A stretch of DNA of 64,000 nt from DATBVX01 sp963696675. GTDB lineage: Bacteria; Pseudomonadota; Gammaproteobacteria; Steroidobacterales; Steroidobacteraceae. Shown here piece by piece: positions 47,585-56,818 of the stretch. Position 1 is the stretch's first letter; each line of letters opens with the position of its first letter. The position numbers and the translations under genes were made by a program. Under the pieces are notes generated by a model. That model saw nothing but the letters and a program-made list of their open reading frames with translations, ran no database searches and had not been told where the DNA came from. The stretch is from assembly GCA_963696675.1 (NCBI GenBank), contig CAVOLM010000018.1, positions 107,668 to 171,667 on the forward strand, in the 5' to 3' direction.

Positions 47585-48475
47585 TCAGTCATCGAGGGCC
47601 TCGAGCAGGGCGCGCCATGAGAAAGCAGCTCCGGCCGCATAGGCGACGCCCTTCGTGGCCATCGCGTCGACCAGCCTCTGTTGCCGCTCGGCCGTGGCGC
47701 GCGACATCACCGGCATCACGCCCACGCTTGCCAGTGTGTGCTCGACTTCGCGCATTTCCGCTGCGCGTCTGCGGCCGTGCTCGGCGACTCGTCCGACAAG
47801 ATAGTCCGGAAGCTCGGAAGTCCAGCCCATGTGTGGAAAGGTGCGGTCGAGAGACGCGAACACCTGCTCGGCGGCTTCGAACTCGCGCGCGGCCATGACG
47901 CACTCGACGGTGAGGGCTTCGAGTCCCTTGATCATGATGCTGCGGCACATCTTGATTGCCGACGCGACGCCCAGCTCGCCCGCTACCGGGGTCACATTCA
48001 TTCCGAGGGCGCTCAGCGTGCGTACGGCGGTCTCGGCGTACGGCCCGCCAAGCAGCATCGGCACCATGAGTCGCTTTGCCGGCACCGGTGCCATCACTGC
48101 GGCCTCGACGTACTCGGCGCCGCTGGACGCGACGATGCGCGCGTTCTCGCGCTTGGTGGCAGGCGATACCGAATTGATGTCGAGAAAGATCTGTCCTTTC
48201 GTCAGGCTCACGCTCGCATCCGTCGCGACCTGCGTCGATGACGCTGCAGTTGCCGATGAGATGACGAGGTCCGCTGCGGCAAGCGCGTCGCGCAGGGTGG
48301 TGGCGGCGCGCACGTGGGCAGCCCGCGCCTTTGCGAACATGGCGTCCCGGGCAGCGGGCGAATCGAACAGGATGTCGTATGCAGCGACGTCGAGCCCGGC
48401 ACGTGCCAGGTCTTCGGCCAGGATGCCACCCGCCTCCCCGAAGCCGACGACGGCGATACGCTTGAGCTCGGACAT
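47585..48475 (-). CDS. NAD(P)-dependent dehydrogenase, DUF1932-type
   Basis: 296 residues from ATG 48475; a GTG nine bases upstream is possible. N-terminal Rossmann domain IAVVGFGEAGGILAEDLARA, ADLVISSATAASS and FLDINSVSPATKRENA are typical of the 3-hydroxyisobutyrate dehydrogenase superfamily. The C-terminal half matches the phosphogluconate dehydrogenase-like DUF1932 domain (IKMCRSIMIKGLEALTVECV with the catalytic-type Lys). Substrate unknown. Third gene of an apparent methyltransferase-NTF2-dehydrogenase operon. Confidence 0.88.
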   Translation of the reverse strand: MSELKRIAVVGFGEAGGILAEDLARAGLDVAAYDILFDSPAARDAMFAKARAAHVRAATTLRDALAAADLVISSATAASSTQVATDASVSLTKGQIFLDINSVSPATKRENARIVASSGAEYVEAAVMAPVPAKRLMVPMLLGGPYAETAVRTLSALGMNVTPVAGELGVASAIKMCRSIMIKGLEALTVECVMAAREFEAAEQVFASLDRTFPHMGWTSELPDYLVGRVAEHGRRRAAEMREVEHTLASVGVMPVMSRATAERQQRLVDAMATKGVAYAAGAAFSWRALLEALDD

Positions 48476-48485
48476 ACTGCTCACT

Positions 48486-48914
48486 TCAGGTGTGCATCAG
48501 GAGTCGACCGCGACGCTCGACGATTCGCCAGCCGGCCTCGGTGCGACGAAAGCGATCGGTGAATTCGCCGAGAAGCTGACCAGGAGTCGCCTTGCGTCCC
48601 TTACCCGGCGTTTCCGGTTCTGAGGCCTCTGCCAGGAACAGCAACACGCGGCAGGTGCCATTGGCGGAGTCCTTCGAATCGGCTGTAACGCGGATGTTCG
48701 AGCACAGATGCTGAGTCAGCCGGTTCCGTGGCCTGGCAGTGTACGCGGCAATGATGCTATCGATGCCGCGGATGACGGTGTCGGGCTCGGTTGGACGAGC
48801 AAAGGTGGCGTCGGGAGCGAAAATCTCGCGCAGGCGCTCGTAATCCTGCGCATCGACAGCGTCGGCGAACTCGATCACCAGCCGCTGGCACGCGTGCTCA
48901 ATGGGATCGAGCAT
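48486..48914 (-). CDS. NTF2-like (SnoaL type) protein
   Basis: 142 residues. Cone-shaped NTF2 fold: IEFADAVDAQDYERLREIFA, FAPDATFARP, HLCSNIRV and EFTDRFRRTEAGWRIVERRG. Such proteins act as small dehydratases, isomerases or ligand binders. Ten bases before the dehydrogenase start and 18 after the methyltransferase, in the same operon. Confidence 0.85.
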   Translation of the reverse strand: MLDPIEHACQRLVIEFADAVDAQDYERLREIFAPDATFARPTEPDTVIRGIDSIIAAYTARPRNRLTQHLCSNIRVTADSKDSANGTCRVLLFLAEASEPETPGKGRKATPGQLLGEFTDRFRRTEAGWRIVERRGRLLMHT

Positions 48915-48932
48915 GTCTACCCTCCTCTCCTG

Positions 48933-49554
48933 TCAGCCGATAACGCGGCTCACTTCGATGCCACTGCCGACGGGCAGCAGCACCGAGTCGAAGCGGCGGC
49001 TTTCGCGCACCCGTCGACGATACGCTTCGGCGTTCTCGCGCGTGGACTCGGGATACGTCATGTTGTCGGCGACCACGATCGCACCCGGACTCAGCTTCGA
49101 CTGGAACAGATCGAAACACGGCACGTACAGGTCTTTCCAGACGTCCAGCAACACGAAGTCGAAGGGTCCGCTGAGCTCACGCAGGATCTGCAGTACATCT
49201 CCGACTCTGAAATCGACGAATCGGGCGAGTCCCACGCTTTCGAGCTTCTTCCTCGCGTAGGCTGACTTCTCGGCGATGAGATCCGTCGTGATCACCCGGC
49301 CCCCGGTTTCACGGGCAGCTTCGGCCAGCCAGACACGCCGAATAGCCATAGGAAGTGCCGAGCTCGAGTATCGAGCGCGCCTGCAGGCCCTTGGCGAGCA
49401 GGTTCAGCAGCGTGCCAGTGCTGCGGCCTACCGAGAGCAACAGCTCATCGCGACGCCGGGCTCCCGCTTCGGTGCTGAGCGCCTCGACCATCTCGCGCTC
49501 GGCGTCGGCACGTTGCTCATACTCCGCCAGCAGGCTCTCGATCTTCGGTTCCAT
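48933..49554 (-). CDS. Class I SAM-dependent O-methyltransferase (one frame change)
   Basis: About 206 residues. The first part has a helical N-terminus and the SAM site RSILELGTSYGYS. The frame changes near 49345. The rest has RVITTDLIAEKSAYARKKLE (ribose-binding acidic residue), FDFVLLDVWKDLYVPCFDLF (metal/substrate Asp) and AIVVADNM. Typical of catechol/caffeoyl-CoA O-methyltransferase-like enzymes. First gene of the operon. Confidence 0.85.
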
Positions 49555-49605
49555 TCTCGCTCCTGGTTCGTAGAATCCAAGGCACCGAGGCTATCAATCG
49601 ATCCA

Positions 49606-50628
49606 GTGTCCACGCCACCACCACATCGCTCAGGCTCACCGAGGGTTGTCCTTACAGATCATCCCTGGCCGGATGTTGAGATCGAGCGCAGCATCCTGAG
49701 TGCCGCTGGCTTGGACCTTCATGCCGGGCCGGGTCGCGCCGGCAGTACCAGAGAGATCGAGGCCCTGGTCGCGGCACATGATCCGGTCGCAATCATGACC
49801 TGCTGGGCAGAAGTATCCGCTGAAGCCGTCTCGATCCCCGCAAGGCTTCGCGTCGTGGCCCGAATGGGCGTGGGACTCGACAATATCGCCGTTGCAGCAG
49901 CGACCGCGCGTGGCGCCTGGGTGGTCAACGTGCCCGACTACTGCGTCGAGGAGGTCTCAGATCACGCCGTCGCCCTGCTGCTCGATCATTGGCGCGGCAT
50001 CGCTGTACTTGATCGCGCATCCAAGCAGGGGCGGTGGGAGCCGGCTACCGCCTCCGCCCGGCGCGTGCGCAACATGACGATCGGTATCGCTGGCTACGGT
50101 CGCATCGGCAGCGCCACGGCTCGCAAGCTCGCCCGCGGGTTCGAGTGCCGCGTCCTGGTCTACAGCCCGAGACTGATGGCGGACCCCGGGCCAGGACATG
50201 AGATTGCGCCCGGAATCGTTGTCGCGACGCTCGTACAAGTACAGCGCGATGCGGACGCCATCGTCCTGCATCTGCCTCTGACCCTCGCGACCCGCCACTT
50301 CGTCAATGCAAGGTTTCTGGCTGAGTGCGCCCGCAAGCCGCTGCTGGTCAACGTCAGTCGCGGAGGTCTCGTAGACAACGAGGCCCTGGTGCAAGCGCTC
50401 GACAGCGGACTGCTATCTGGCGCGGCGCTCGATGTCGTGGAAGGCGAGCCCGCGCCGCCGGCAAACCTCATCGGGCGGTCCGACGTGATCGCGACACCAC
50501 ACATCGCCTTTCTTTCGGATGCGTCGCTTGCAGAACTGCGTCAACGAAGCAGTGAGGACGTCGTGCGGGTGTTACGCGGCGAGAAGCCGCTGCACCCTTG
50601 TAATGCACCGCGCCTGGAGGCGCGCTAG
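49606..50628 (+). CDS. D-isomer-specific 2-hydroxyacid dehydrogenase (C-terminal binding protein-like)
   Basis: 340 residues from GTG 49606; the start is uncertain because no good ribosome site is visible. ARMGVGLDNIAVAAATARGA, the NAD site IGIAGYGRIGSATARKLARG, the catalytic Arg in NVSRGGLVDNEALV, the Glu in VEGEPAPP and the His in TPHIAFLSDASL are all present. Reduces 2-keto acids or oxidises D-2-hydroxyacids. Convergent with the MaoC gene, overlapping by four bases. Confidence 0.9.
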   Translation: MSTPPPHRSGSPRVVLTDHPWPDVEIERSILSAAGLDLHAGPGRAGSTREIEALVAAHDPVAIMTCWAEVSAEAVSIPARLRVVARMGVGLDNIAVAAATARGAWVVNVPDYCVEEVSDHAVALLLDHWRGIAVLDRASKQGRWEPATASARRVRNMTIGIAGYGRIGSATARKLARGFECRVLVYSPRLMADPGPGHEIAPGIVVATLVQVQRDADAIVLHLPLTLATRHFVNARFLAECARKPLLVNVSRGGLVDNEALVQALDSGLLSGAALDVVEGEPAPPANLIGRSDVIATPHIAFLSDASLAELRQRSSEDVVRVLRGEKPLHPCNAPRLEAR

Positions 50629-51509
50629 AGACGATCGAACGTGCCGGCCATGTGAGGCTTCTCGCCTTGCGCGTCCTTGAGGTTGAAGGCGAGGCCCGAG
50701 GTACTTTCCCAGCTCTGCAGCGTGACCCAGGCCGGCAACAGGATCGGCAACTTGAAATTGGCCGAAAGCACGACGCCATCTGTCGCGAGGCGCGGGCGCA
50801 ATTCAGCCGCCGTGCGCGCCAGGGACCACAGCCCATGGGCGATCGCGCGGTTGAAGCCGAACAGCCGGGCCGTGAGGTCACTGATATGGATCAGGTTGTA
50901 GTCCCCTGAGACCGCGGCGTAGCGCCGACCGATGTCGGCATCCGCTCGCCAGCTCGTGCTCTGCACAGCAGCGGGCGTTTCATCGTTCGGGGCCTTTGCC
51001 GGGCCCTTCGTTCCGTTGCCGCTTTTCGCCCGACGTCGGGCCAGAAACGTGCTGGTCTCGGACCAGATCTCGGTGCCCTGGACGCTTGCAGTCGTGGTGA
51101 GATCGAACTCCTGGCCGCGGTCGGTCTCGCGATGCGCTGGAAGCGAGCAGTGCACGTCGAGCGCTTCATCTTCGGCGATCGGGCGCCGGCTGGTGATTTC
51201 GTTGCGCACGTGCACCAGCCCGAGGAGTCGAACCGGAAAGGCATCCGAAGTCAGCATCGCCAGGTGCAGCGGCATCGTCATGACGTGCGGATACGTGATG
51301 GGCAACTTCCCATCGTCCGTGAATCCGCACACTCGTCTATAGGCCTCGAGGTTGCCGCTGCGCGCCACGAGGGCCTCCGTGCGCGCCTCGATGAGTGGCA
51401 GGGTTCGACCCTTGGGGACATGCGTCGGACGACGCGCCAGCAGCATCTTCGGCATTGCGCACCACACCGATGGTGGCGCCGCAAAATTCATCGATACGCT
51501 TTCGCTCAT
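50625..51509 (-). CDS. MaoC-like hydratase/dehydratase protein
   Basis: 294 residues with a double hot-dog architecture. The C-terminal unit has the hydratase motif in RRYAAVSGDYNLIHISDLTA (Asp and His) followed by FNRAIAHGLWSLART. The N-terminal unit lacks that motif, as in eukaryotic-type and mycobacterial double hot-dog hydratases. Probably hydrates 2-enoyl-CoA esters. Its start lies nine bases downstream of the ccmI stop, on the same strand, so it could be read through from the ccm operon. Confidence 0.88.
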   Translation of the reverse strand: MSESVSMNFAAPPSVWCAMPKMLLARRPTHVPKGRTLPLIEARTEALVARSGNLEAYRRVCGFTDDGKLPITYPHVMTMPLHLAMLTSDAFPVRLLGLVHVRNEITSRRPIAEDEALDVHCSLPAHRETDRGQEFDLTTTASVQGTEIWSETSTFLARRRAKSGNGTKGPAKAPNDETPAAVQSTSWRADADIGRRYAAVSGDYNLIHISDLTARLFGFNRAIAHGLWSLARTAAELRPRLATDGVVLSANFKLPILLPAWVTLQSWESTSGLAFNLKDAQGEKPHMAGTFDRL

Positions 51510-51518
51510 AACGGATTG

Positions 51519-52538
51519 CTATGGGACGATCGAGTCGATCAGCAGGTCGACGGGTTCGCGTTTTTTGGCATCATAGCCCACCTTGCCCTCGAGATCGCCG
51601 CTCTGCGCGCGCGGATCGCCGGATCGGGCAATACGCGCCACGACGGTCAAACGAGGCACATCCCCGAGGCCACGACCGGCGATCATGGCGTCGCGATTGG
51701 TGAGCTGCACCAGGAGCGGTAACTGCGCGCTGCTCCTGCGTGTGACGGCAATTGGAGGACCACCGCCCTCCCCTCGCACCATCACGAAGAGGGGCGCATC
51801 GGGCGGGATCCGATCGGCAAGCTTGGGATCGATTCGAACGCGCACGTTCACGACTGGCGCTTCGGCCGACGTGTCGGCCGGAGTCGGCACGGAGGAGTTC
51901 AGCTGCGCGTCGAGCTCAGCGATCTTGGTCTGCAGTACCCGCTTGATTTCAGGCGGCGGGTCGAGCGCCACCAGCCCCATCCAGCGCTCACGTGCCACCT
52001 CGAGGCGCCCGCTTTGATAGGCGGCAAGGCCCGAGTACCAGAGGGCTTTGGGGTGATGTGGCGCGCGCTCGTAAGCGCGTTCGAACAGCTGCGCAGACCG
52101 AGGCGTGACCGCCCGATCGTCCGCGAACACGAGCGCCTCGGCAAGCCCAAGAATGGCTTCGACGTTTTCGCCGCCGCTCTGAGCGTACGCGTGCTGGTAT
52201 GCATCGGCAGATTTGAAGTAGTTGCCGAGCTGAAAATGGGACCGGCCGAGCAGCAACCAGCCGTCGAGGTCGTTCGGGTTCGCTTTGAGCCTGGCTTCGA
52301 GACTCGCGACCATCTGTGCGACAGCCGGCGCAACGCCGGCCATCTGCGGCGTGCCTGACCACGACCAATTGCTCCACGTGCGATACAGGGCAAATGCGAT
52401 TACCGGCAATAGGAGACCCACCGCACCGCCGCGGGCCAGCGAGGGCCAGTCGCGGCGCGCGCTCGTAACAACGGCCACAACAGGACAGCGATCGCTCGCC
52501 AGGACCATCGCGCCCGCAACGCTCACGAATGCGATCAC
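51519..52538 (-). CDS. ccmI: Cytochrome c biogenesis TPR protein CcmI (compensating frame changes near the start)
   Basis: 339 residues. GTG 52538 overlaps the ccmH stop. Two N-terminal membrane helices are expected. The first is split: restoring the frame near 52490 gives AIAVLLWPLLRARRDWPSLA. TPR segments follow (NPNDLDGWLLLGRSHFQLG, HPKALWYSGLAAYQSG), then a C-terminal periplasmic beta domain (VNVRVRIDPKLADRIPPDA). CcmI presents apocytochrome c to CcmFH. The stretch of odd residues around 20-40 is therefore a frame artefact. Confidence 0.9.
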   Translation of the reverse strand: MIAFVSVAGAMVLASDRCPVVAVVTSARRDWPSLARGGAVGLLLPVIAFALYRTWSNWSWSGTPQMAGVAPAVAQMVASLEARLKANPNDLDGWLLLGRSHFQLGNYFKSADAYQHAYAQSGGENVEAILGLAEALVFADDRAVTPRSAQLFERAYERAPHHPKALWYSGLAAYQSGRLEVARERWMGLVALDPPPEIKRVLQTKIAELDAQLNSSVPTPADTSAEAPVVNVRVRIDPKLADRIPPDAPLFVMVRGEGGGPPIAVTRRSSAQLPLLVQLTNRDAMIAGRGLGDVPRLTVVARIARSGDPRAQSGDLEGKVGYDAKKREPVDLLIDSIVP

Positions 52539-52972
52539 GTGGATCCTGTATCCAGATCCGTATCGTCACTGTCGGCGCGCGCCAGCCGCTCGCGCTGGCG
52601 GATGATGCGCGCTGCGATCCACGCACCGGTGGCCAGCAACAGGATCGGGGCGAGCCACAGCAACCACGTACGGGCCACGAACGGCGGCCGGAACAGCACG
52701 AAATCGCCGTAGCGATCGGTCATGAAGCGCAGGATTTCCGCGTCCTGCTTTCCGGCCTGCAGCATCTCGCGAACTTCACGGCGCAGATCCGCCGCGAGCG
52801 GTGCATTCGAATCCGCGATGCTCTCATTCTGGCACACGAGGCAGCGCAGATCGTGAATGAGGTGCTCATAACGCGCCTGCAGGATGGGATCCGCGAACTC
52901 CTCGCCGGAGTCCACAGCGTATGTGGCCGTGCACGCCAGCATGAGCAGCAGCCCGGCAAGCGCATGTTTCAC
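52535..52972 (-). CDS. ccmH: Cytochrome c maturation thiol oxidoreductase CcmH
   Basis: 145 residues. Signal peptide (HALAGLLLMLACTATYAV), then the redox motif LRCLVCQNESIADSNAPLA, a helical domain and one C-terminal membrane helix (WLLWLAPILLLATGAWIAAR). Reduces apocytochrome heme-binding cysteines. This is the short (CcmL-like) form; the TPR part is the separate CcmI. GTGA overlap with ccmG. Confidence 0.96.
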   Translation of the reverse strand: MKHALAGLLLMLACTATYAVDSGEEFADPILQARYEHLIHDLRCLVCQNESIADSNAPLAADLRREVREMLQAGKQDAEILRFMTDRYGDFVLFRPPFVARTWLLWLAPILLLATGAWIAARIIRQRERLARADSDDTDLDTGST

Positions 52973-53502
52973 GGCGGCGCTCCCTGGCGTGCGCGGATCA
53001 GGGGGATGAAGTCACGCTCCCAGATCTGCGCTGTGAGTGGTGCGATGTGCTTGTGAATCACCACGCCGTTGGCATCCACCAGGAAGGTCTCGGGGGCGCC
53101 ATAGACACCCCAGTCGATGGCGACGCGTCCGTCGCTGTCGAAGGCGCACTCCTTGTAGGGGTTGCCCAGCTCCTTGAACCACCGGATTGCAAGCGGGCGG
53201 TCGTCTTTCCAGTTGAGGCCGAGAATCGGTACGACGTTGGAGTGCGCGATCGCCAGCAGCGCGGAATGTTCGTCGCGGCAGCCGACACACCACGTTCCCC
53301 ACACATTCAACACGTACATCTGGCCACGATAGTCCGCGTTCGTGACCTGGCGCCCGGGCTCCTCGACGCTCGGCAGGGAGAAGGACGGCGCGGACTTGCC
53401 GATCAGCGGAGAAGGAATCGCCGATGGCTGGCGATGCAGCCCGACAAAAAAGAACACCACCAGGATCGCAAGGCCGCCGAGGGGCAGCAGGTAGCGCCAC
53501 AT
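52969..53502 (-). CDS. ccmG: Periplasmic thiol-disulfide oxidoreductase CcmG/DsbE
   Basis: 177 residues. Membrane anchor (RYLLPLGGLAILVVFFFVGL), thioredoxin fold with active site WGTWCVGCRDEH, the cis-Pro region YGAPETFLVDANG, and the insert typical of CcmG (KDDRPLAIRWFKELGNPY). Passes electrons from DsbD to CcmH/apocytochrome c. Start shares a TGATG with the ccmF stop. Confidence 0.96.
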   Translation of the reverse strand: MWRYLLPLGGLAILVVFFFVGLHRQPSAIPSPLIGKSAPSFSLPSVEEPGRQVTNADYRGQMYVLNVWGTWCVGCRDEHSALLAIAHSNVVPILGLNWKDDRPLAIRWFKELGNPYKECAFDSDGRVAIDWGVYGAPETFLVDANGVVIHKHIAPLTAQIWERDFIPLIRARQGAPP

Positions 53503-55457
53503 CAGGCGGTGTCTCTCGCGGTCGAACCGGCAGGCACTGCCTCCGTCGCGCGCACGCTGCGATAGCGTCGATCCGATGCGGCGAGGAAGCCGCCGAGTGC
53601 CATCAGCAATGCACCCAGCCAGACGTAGCGGATCAGCGGCTTGTATTGAATGCGCACGCTCCAGGCATCCCCGCCCAATTGGTCGCCGAGGGCCACGAAC
53701 AGGTCCCGCGTCCATCCCACCGTGATGGCCGCCTCCGTCATCGGGCTGGTCTGTACGCGATAGATGCGTTTCTGCGGACGCAGCACGCGCACTGCCTTGC
53801 CATTGCGCGTGACGTTGAACTCGCCTTCGATGGCGCTGTAGTTCGGGCCCTCGACATTGCGCAAGCCGCGAAACGCGAAGTCATACCCGCCGACGCTGGC
53901 CGACTGCCCCGGTTTGAGCGCCACGTCCTTCTCGATCTTGTAGGCCTCTACGCCTGCGACACCGATTGTGAAAACGCCCACGCCGAAATGAGCGATCGAC
54001 ATGCCGAGCACCGCGGCCGACAGGCTCTGGTGCTTGCGCAGGCGCGAGATCGGTTCACGGAGTGCTGAATAGATGATCCACAGGCCCGCGGTGACCCCGA
54101 CCACTGCCAGCGTGGTTGTGCGACCGAACGCCCAGAGCGAAGCGCCGAGCGCAACGACAAACGCCACAAGCAGGGCCAAGAGCAAGGGCCGCTTGAGATC
54201 GCCGAGTCGGGCTCGCTTCCACGATGCGTGCATCCCGACACCCAGCAGGGCCAGCAGCGGCAGCATCGGCACGAGGAACACGGCGCGGAAATACGGCGGC
54301 CCCACGGAGATCTTGCCGAGGTTCAGCCCGTCCATGAACAGCGGATACAGCGTGCCGAGCAGGATCAGCGCCGCGGCGATCACGAGCAGGACGTTGTTGA
54401 ACAGCAGGAACGACTCGCGCGACCAGAGCTCGAACCCGGCGGAGGAGCCCAGCTTCGGCGCGCGCCACGCGTACAAGGTCAGCGCGCCGCCGATGCACAG
54501 GGTCAGGAACGTCAGGACGAAGACGCCGCGTGCCGGGTCGGTCGCAAACGCATGCACCGAGATGAGCACGCCCGAGCGCACCAGGAACGTGCCGAGCAGG
54601 CTCAACGAGAACGCGATGATCGCGAGCAGCAGCGTCCAGCTGTGGAACAGGCCGCGCTTTTCGGTCACGGCGAGCGAATGAATGAGCGCGGTGCCCACGA
54701 GCCACGGCATGAACGAGGCATTCTCGACCGGATCCCAGAACCACCAGCCGCCCCAGCCCAGCTCGTAGTACGCCCACCAGCTACCGAGCGCGATGCCGAT
54801 GGTCAGGAACATCCAGGCGACGATCGTCCAGGGCCGCGTCCAGCGCGCCCAGCTCTGATCGAGCCGGCCTTCGAGCATCGCCGCGCACGGCGAACGCGAA
54901 CGCGACCGCGAAGCCGACGTAGCCCGTGTAGAGAATCGGCGGATGAATCGTGAGCGCGAAATCCTGCAGCAACGGGTTGAGGTCGTTGCCATCCATCGCC
55001 GGCGGCAGCAGGCGCGTAAAGGGTTGGATGTCGCGAGGGTGAAGGTCATGAACCCAGCGCTGATGAGGCCGAGCACGCCAAGCACGCGCGCGATGAACGT
55101 GTCCGGCAAGGAGCGGCTCAACGCCGCGACGGCGAGCGACCAGGTCGCCAGCACCAGGATCCACAGCAGCAGCGATCCCTCGTGAGCACCCCACACCGCG
55201 GCGATCCGGTAGAACGCCGGGAGCGCCGAATTGGAGTTGAGCGCGACGTAGTTGACGGAAAAGTCGTTGGCGAGGAACGACGCCGCCAGGCAACCGAACG
55301 CCAGGGCCACGAATACGAACTGGCCGGCGACCGCCGGGCGCGCGACGCCCATCCAGTCGGCACGCCGCCAGTAGGCGCCGGCGAGGCCGAACACACTCTG
55401 TGCAACGGCCAGGCACAGCGCCAGGATCAGTGCGAGATGTCCGAGTTCCGGGATCAT
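53502..55457 (-). CDS. ccmF: Heme lyase CcmF (local compensating frame changes)
   Basis: 651 codons, about 15 membrane helices. The WWD heme-handling domain GWGGWWFWDPVENASFMPW is intact, with flanking His residues. Between about 54880 and 55025 the reading frame is wrong, and the conserved MDGNDLNPLLQDFALTIHPP segment lies in another frame; two compensating indels explain this. CcmF joins heme from holo-CcmE to apocytochrome c with CcmH/I. ATGA overlap with ccmE. Confidence 0.95.
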   Translation of the reverse strand: MIPELGHLALILALCLAVAQSVFGLAGAYWRRADWMGVARPAVAGQFVFVALAFGCLAASFLANDFSVNYVALNSNSALPAFYRIAAVWGAHEGSLLLWILVLATWSLAVAALSRSLPDTFIARVLGVLGLISAGFMTFTLATSNPLRACCRRRWMATTSTRCCRISRSRFIRRFSTRATSASRSRSRSPCAAMLEGRLDQSWARWTRPWTIVAWMFLTIGIALGSWWAYYELGWGGWWFWDPVENASFMPWLVGTALIHSLAVTEKRGLFHSWTLLLAIIAFSLSLLGTFLVRSGVLISVHAFATDPARGVFVLTFLTLCIGGALTLYAWRAPKLGSSAGFELWSRESFLLFNNVLLVIAAALILLGTLYPLFMDGLNLGKISVGPPYFRAVFLVPMLPLLALLGVGMHASWKRARLGDLKRPLLLALLVAFVVALGASLWAFGRTTTLAVVGVTAGLWIIYSALREPISRLRKHQSLSAAVLGMSIAHFGVGVFTIGVAGVEAYKIEKDVALKPGQSASVGGYDFAFRGLRNVEGPNYSAIEGEFNVTRNGKAVRVLRPQKRIYRVQTSPMTEAAITVGWTRDLFVALGDQLGGDAWSVRIQYKPLIRYVWLGALLMALGGFLAASDRRYRSVRATEAVPAGSTARDTA

Positions 55458-55889
55458 GTTGTGCTCTGTGGCGCACCTTTAAGTGATTCAGCGACTTCCG
55501 GCGGCATGTACTTCTCGTCGTGCTTGGCGAGGACTTCATCGGCGGCGAACACACCGTCGCGCAGTCAGGCGCCCGTGCGCGACCACTCCCTTCCCTTCGC
55601 CGAACAGATCGGGCAGCACGCCGGTGTAGGTCACCGGAACGCTGTGCTTGAAATCGGTCACGACGAAGCGGATCTCGAGGCTCCCGGTGTCCCGCGCGAC
55701 GCTGCCCTTGGTCACCATGCCGCCGATGCGAAATGGCCGCTCGTGCGGAGCTTCGCCGGCGACGACCTGGCTCGGATCGTAGAACAGCATCATGTTCTCG
55801 CTCAGCGCCCGAAACACGAGTGCGCTCGCGATGCCGATGCCGGCGAGTACACCGAGCACGACCAGCAGTCGCTTGCGTCTTGGAGTCAT
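55454..55889 (-). CDS. ccmE: Heme chaperone CcmE (one frame change)
   Basis: About 144 residues. Membrane anchor MTPRRKRLLVVLGVLAGIGI, OB-fold domain (FRIGGMVTKGSVARD, VTYTGVLPDLFGEGKGVVAH). The frame changes near 55555. The heme-attaching His then appears in VLAKHDEKYMPPEV, and the gene ends at a TGA overlapping the ccmF start. Carries heme covalently in the periplasm. Confidence 0.94.
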
Positions 55890-56059
55890 CCTGCGAGCTC
55901 ACTCATTTGCAGTCTGCGGCGTGCCTCTTGCCAGCGCGCGCCGATAACTCGCCCGCGCCGCGAACACATTGGCGACATGAGCACCACGAGCGTGACCGCA
56001 TAGGCGGGCCACACGAAGGCAGCGTAGCCGCCCATCGACAGAAAGTGGCTGAGACTCAC
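55886..56059 (-). CDS. ccmD: Heme exporter accessory protein CcmD
   Basis: 57 residues, very short. GTG 56059 overlaps the ccmC stop. One membrane helix with the family pattern SMGGYAAFVWPAYAVTLVVL, then a basic cytoplasmic tail ending MSELAG. Needed to release holo-CcmE from CcmABC. Position between ccmC and ccmE is conserved. Confidence 0.9.
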   Translation of the reverse strand: MSLSHFLSMGGYAAFVWPAYAVTLVVLMSPMCSRRGRVIGARWQEARRRLQMSELAG

Positions 56060-56788
56060 GCCATCACCTCGCGAATCCAGCCGGCGCTGCGTTCGCGCCG
56101 CAGGACCTCGCCGCGCACGCGCACCAGCAGCAGCGCCACGAAGAACAGCGTGAATCCCACGATCATCATCAGTAGCGGGATCAGCATCGAGGTCGAGATC
56201 GATGGCGCGGCCATCTTGGTCACGGTCGCGGGCTGGTGAAGTGTGTTCCACCACACTACCGAATAGTGAATGATCGGGACATTCACGACGCCCACGAGCG
56301 CGAGCACGGCGCTCGCGCGGTCGGCCCGTTGCAGGTCATCGATCGAGGCCCGCAACGCGATGTACCCGAGGTACAGGAACAGAAGAATCAGCTCTGAGGT
56401 CAGTCGCGCATCCCACACCCACCAGGTGCCCCACATGGGCTGGCCCCACAGGGCACCTGTGGCCAGCGCTGCAAAGGTGAAGGACGCGCCGATGGGCGCG
56501 CAGCTTGCGGCGACCGCGTGCGCGAGCTTGATTCGCCAGATCAGTCCGATCGCCGACGCAAGCGCCATCACGACATAAACGAACAGCGACATCCATGCGC
56601 TCGGCGCATGCACATAGATGATGCGAAATGCGTCGCCCTGCTGATAGTCGGGCGGTGCGAGCACGAGCCCACCATAGAGTGCAGCCACGATCAGCACGAA
56701 CGCGCTCCAGCCGAACCACGGCACGAGCTTGTCCCGCGAGCCGGTAGAAGTGCGGCGGCGATGCGAATTTGTGCAGCCAGGTCCACAT
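56056..56788 (-). CDS. ccmC: Heme exporter protein CcmC (one frame change)
   Basis: About 243 residues. The real start MWTWLHKFASPPHFYRLAG (56788) is in a different frame from the rest; the frame changes near 56730, before PWFGWSAFVLIVAALYGGLV. WWD heme-binding domain GTWWVWDARLTSELILLFLY with the flanking His (YVHAPSAWMSL; VPIIHYSVVWWN). Loads heme onto CcmE. Confidence 0.94.
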
Positions 56789-56818
56789 CTGTTCGTTCCT
56801 GCGAAATCCTGATTCAGC

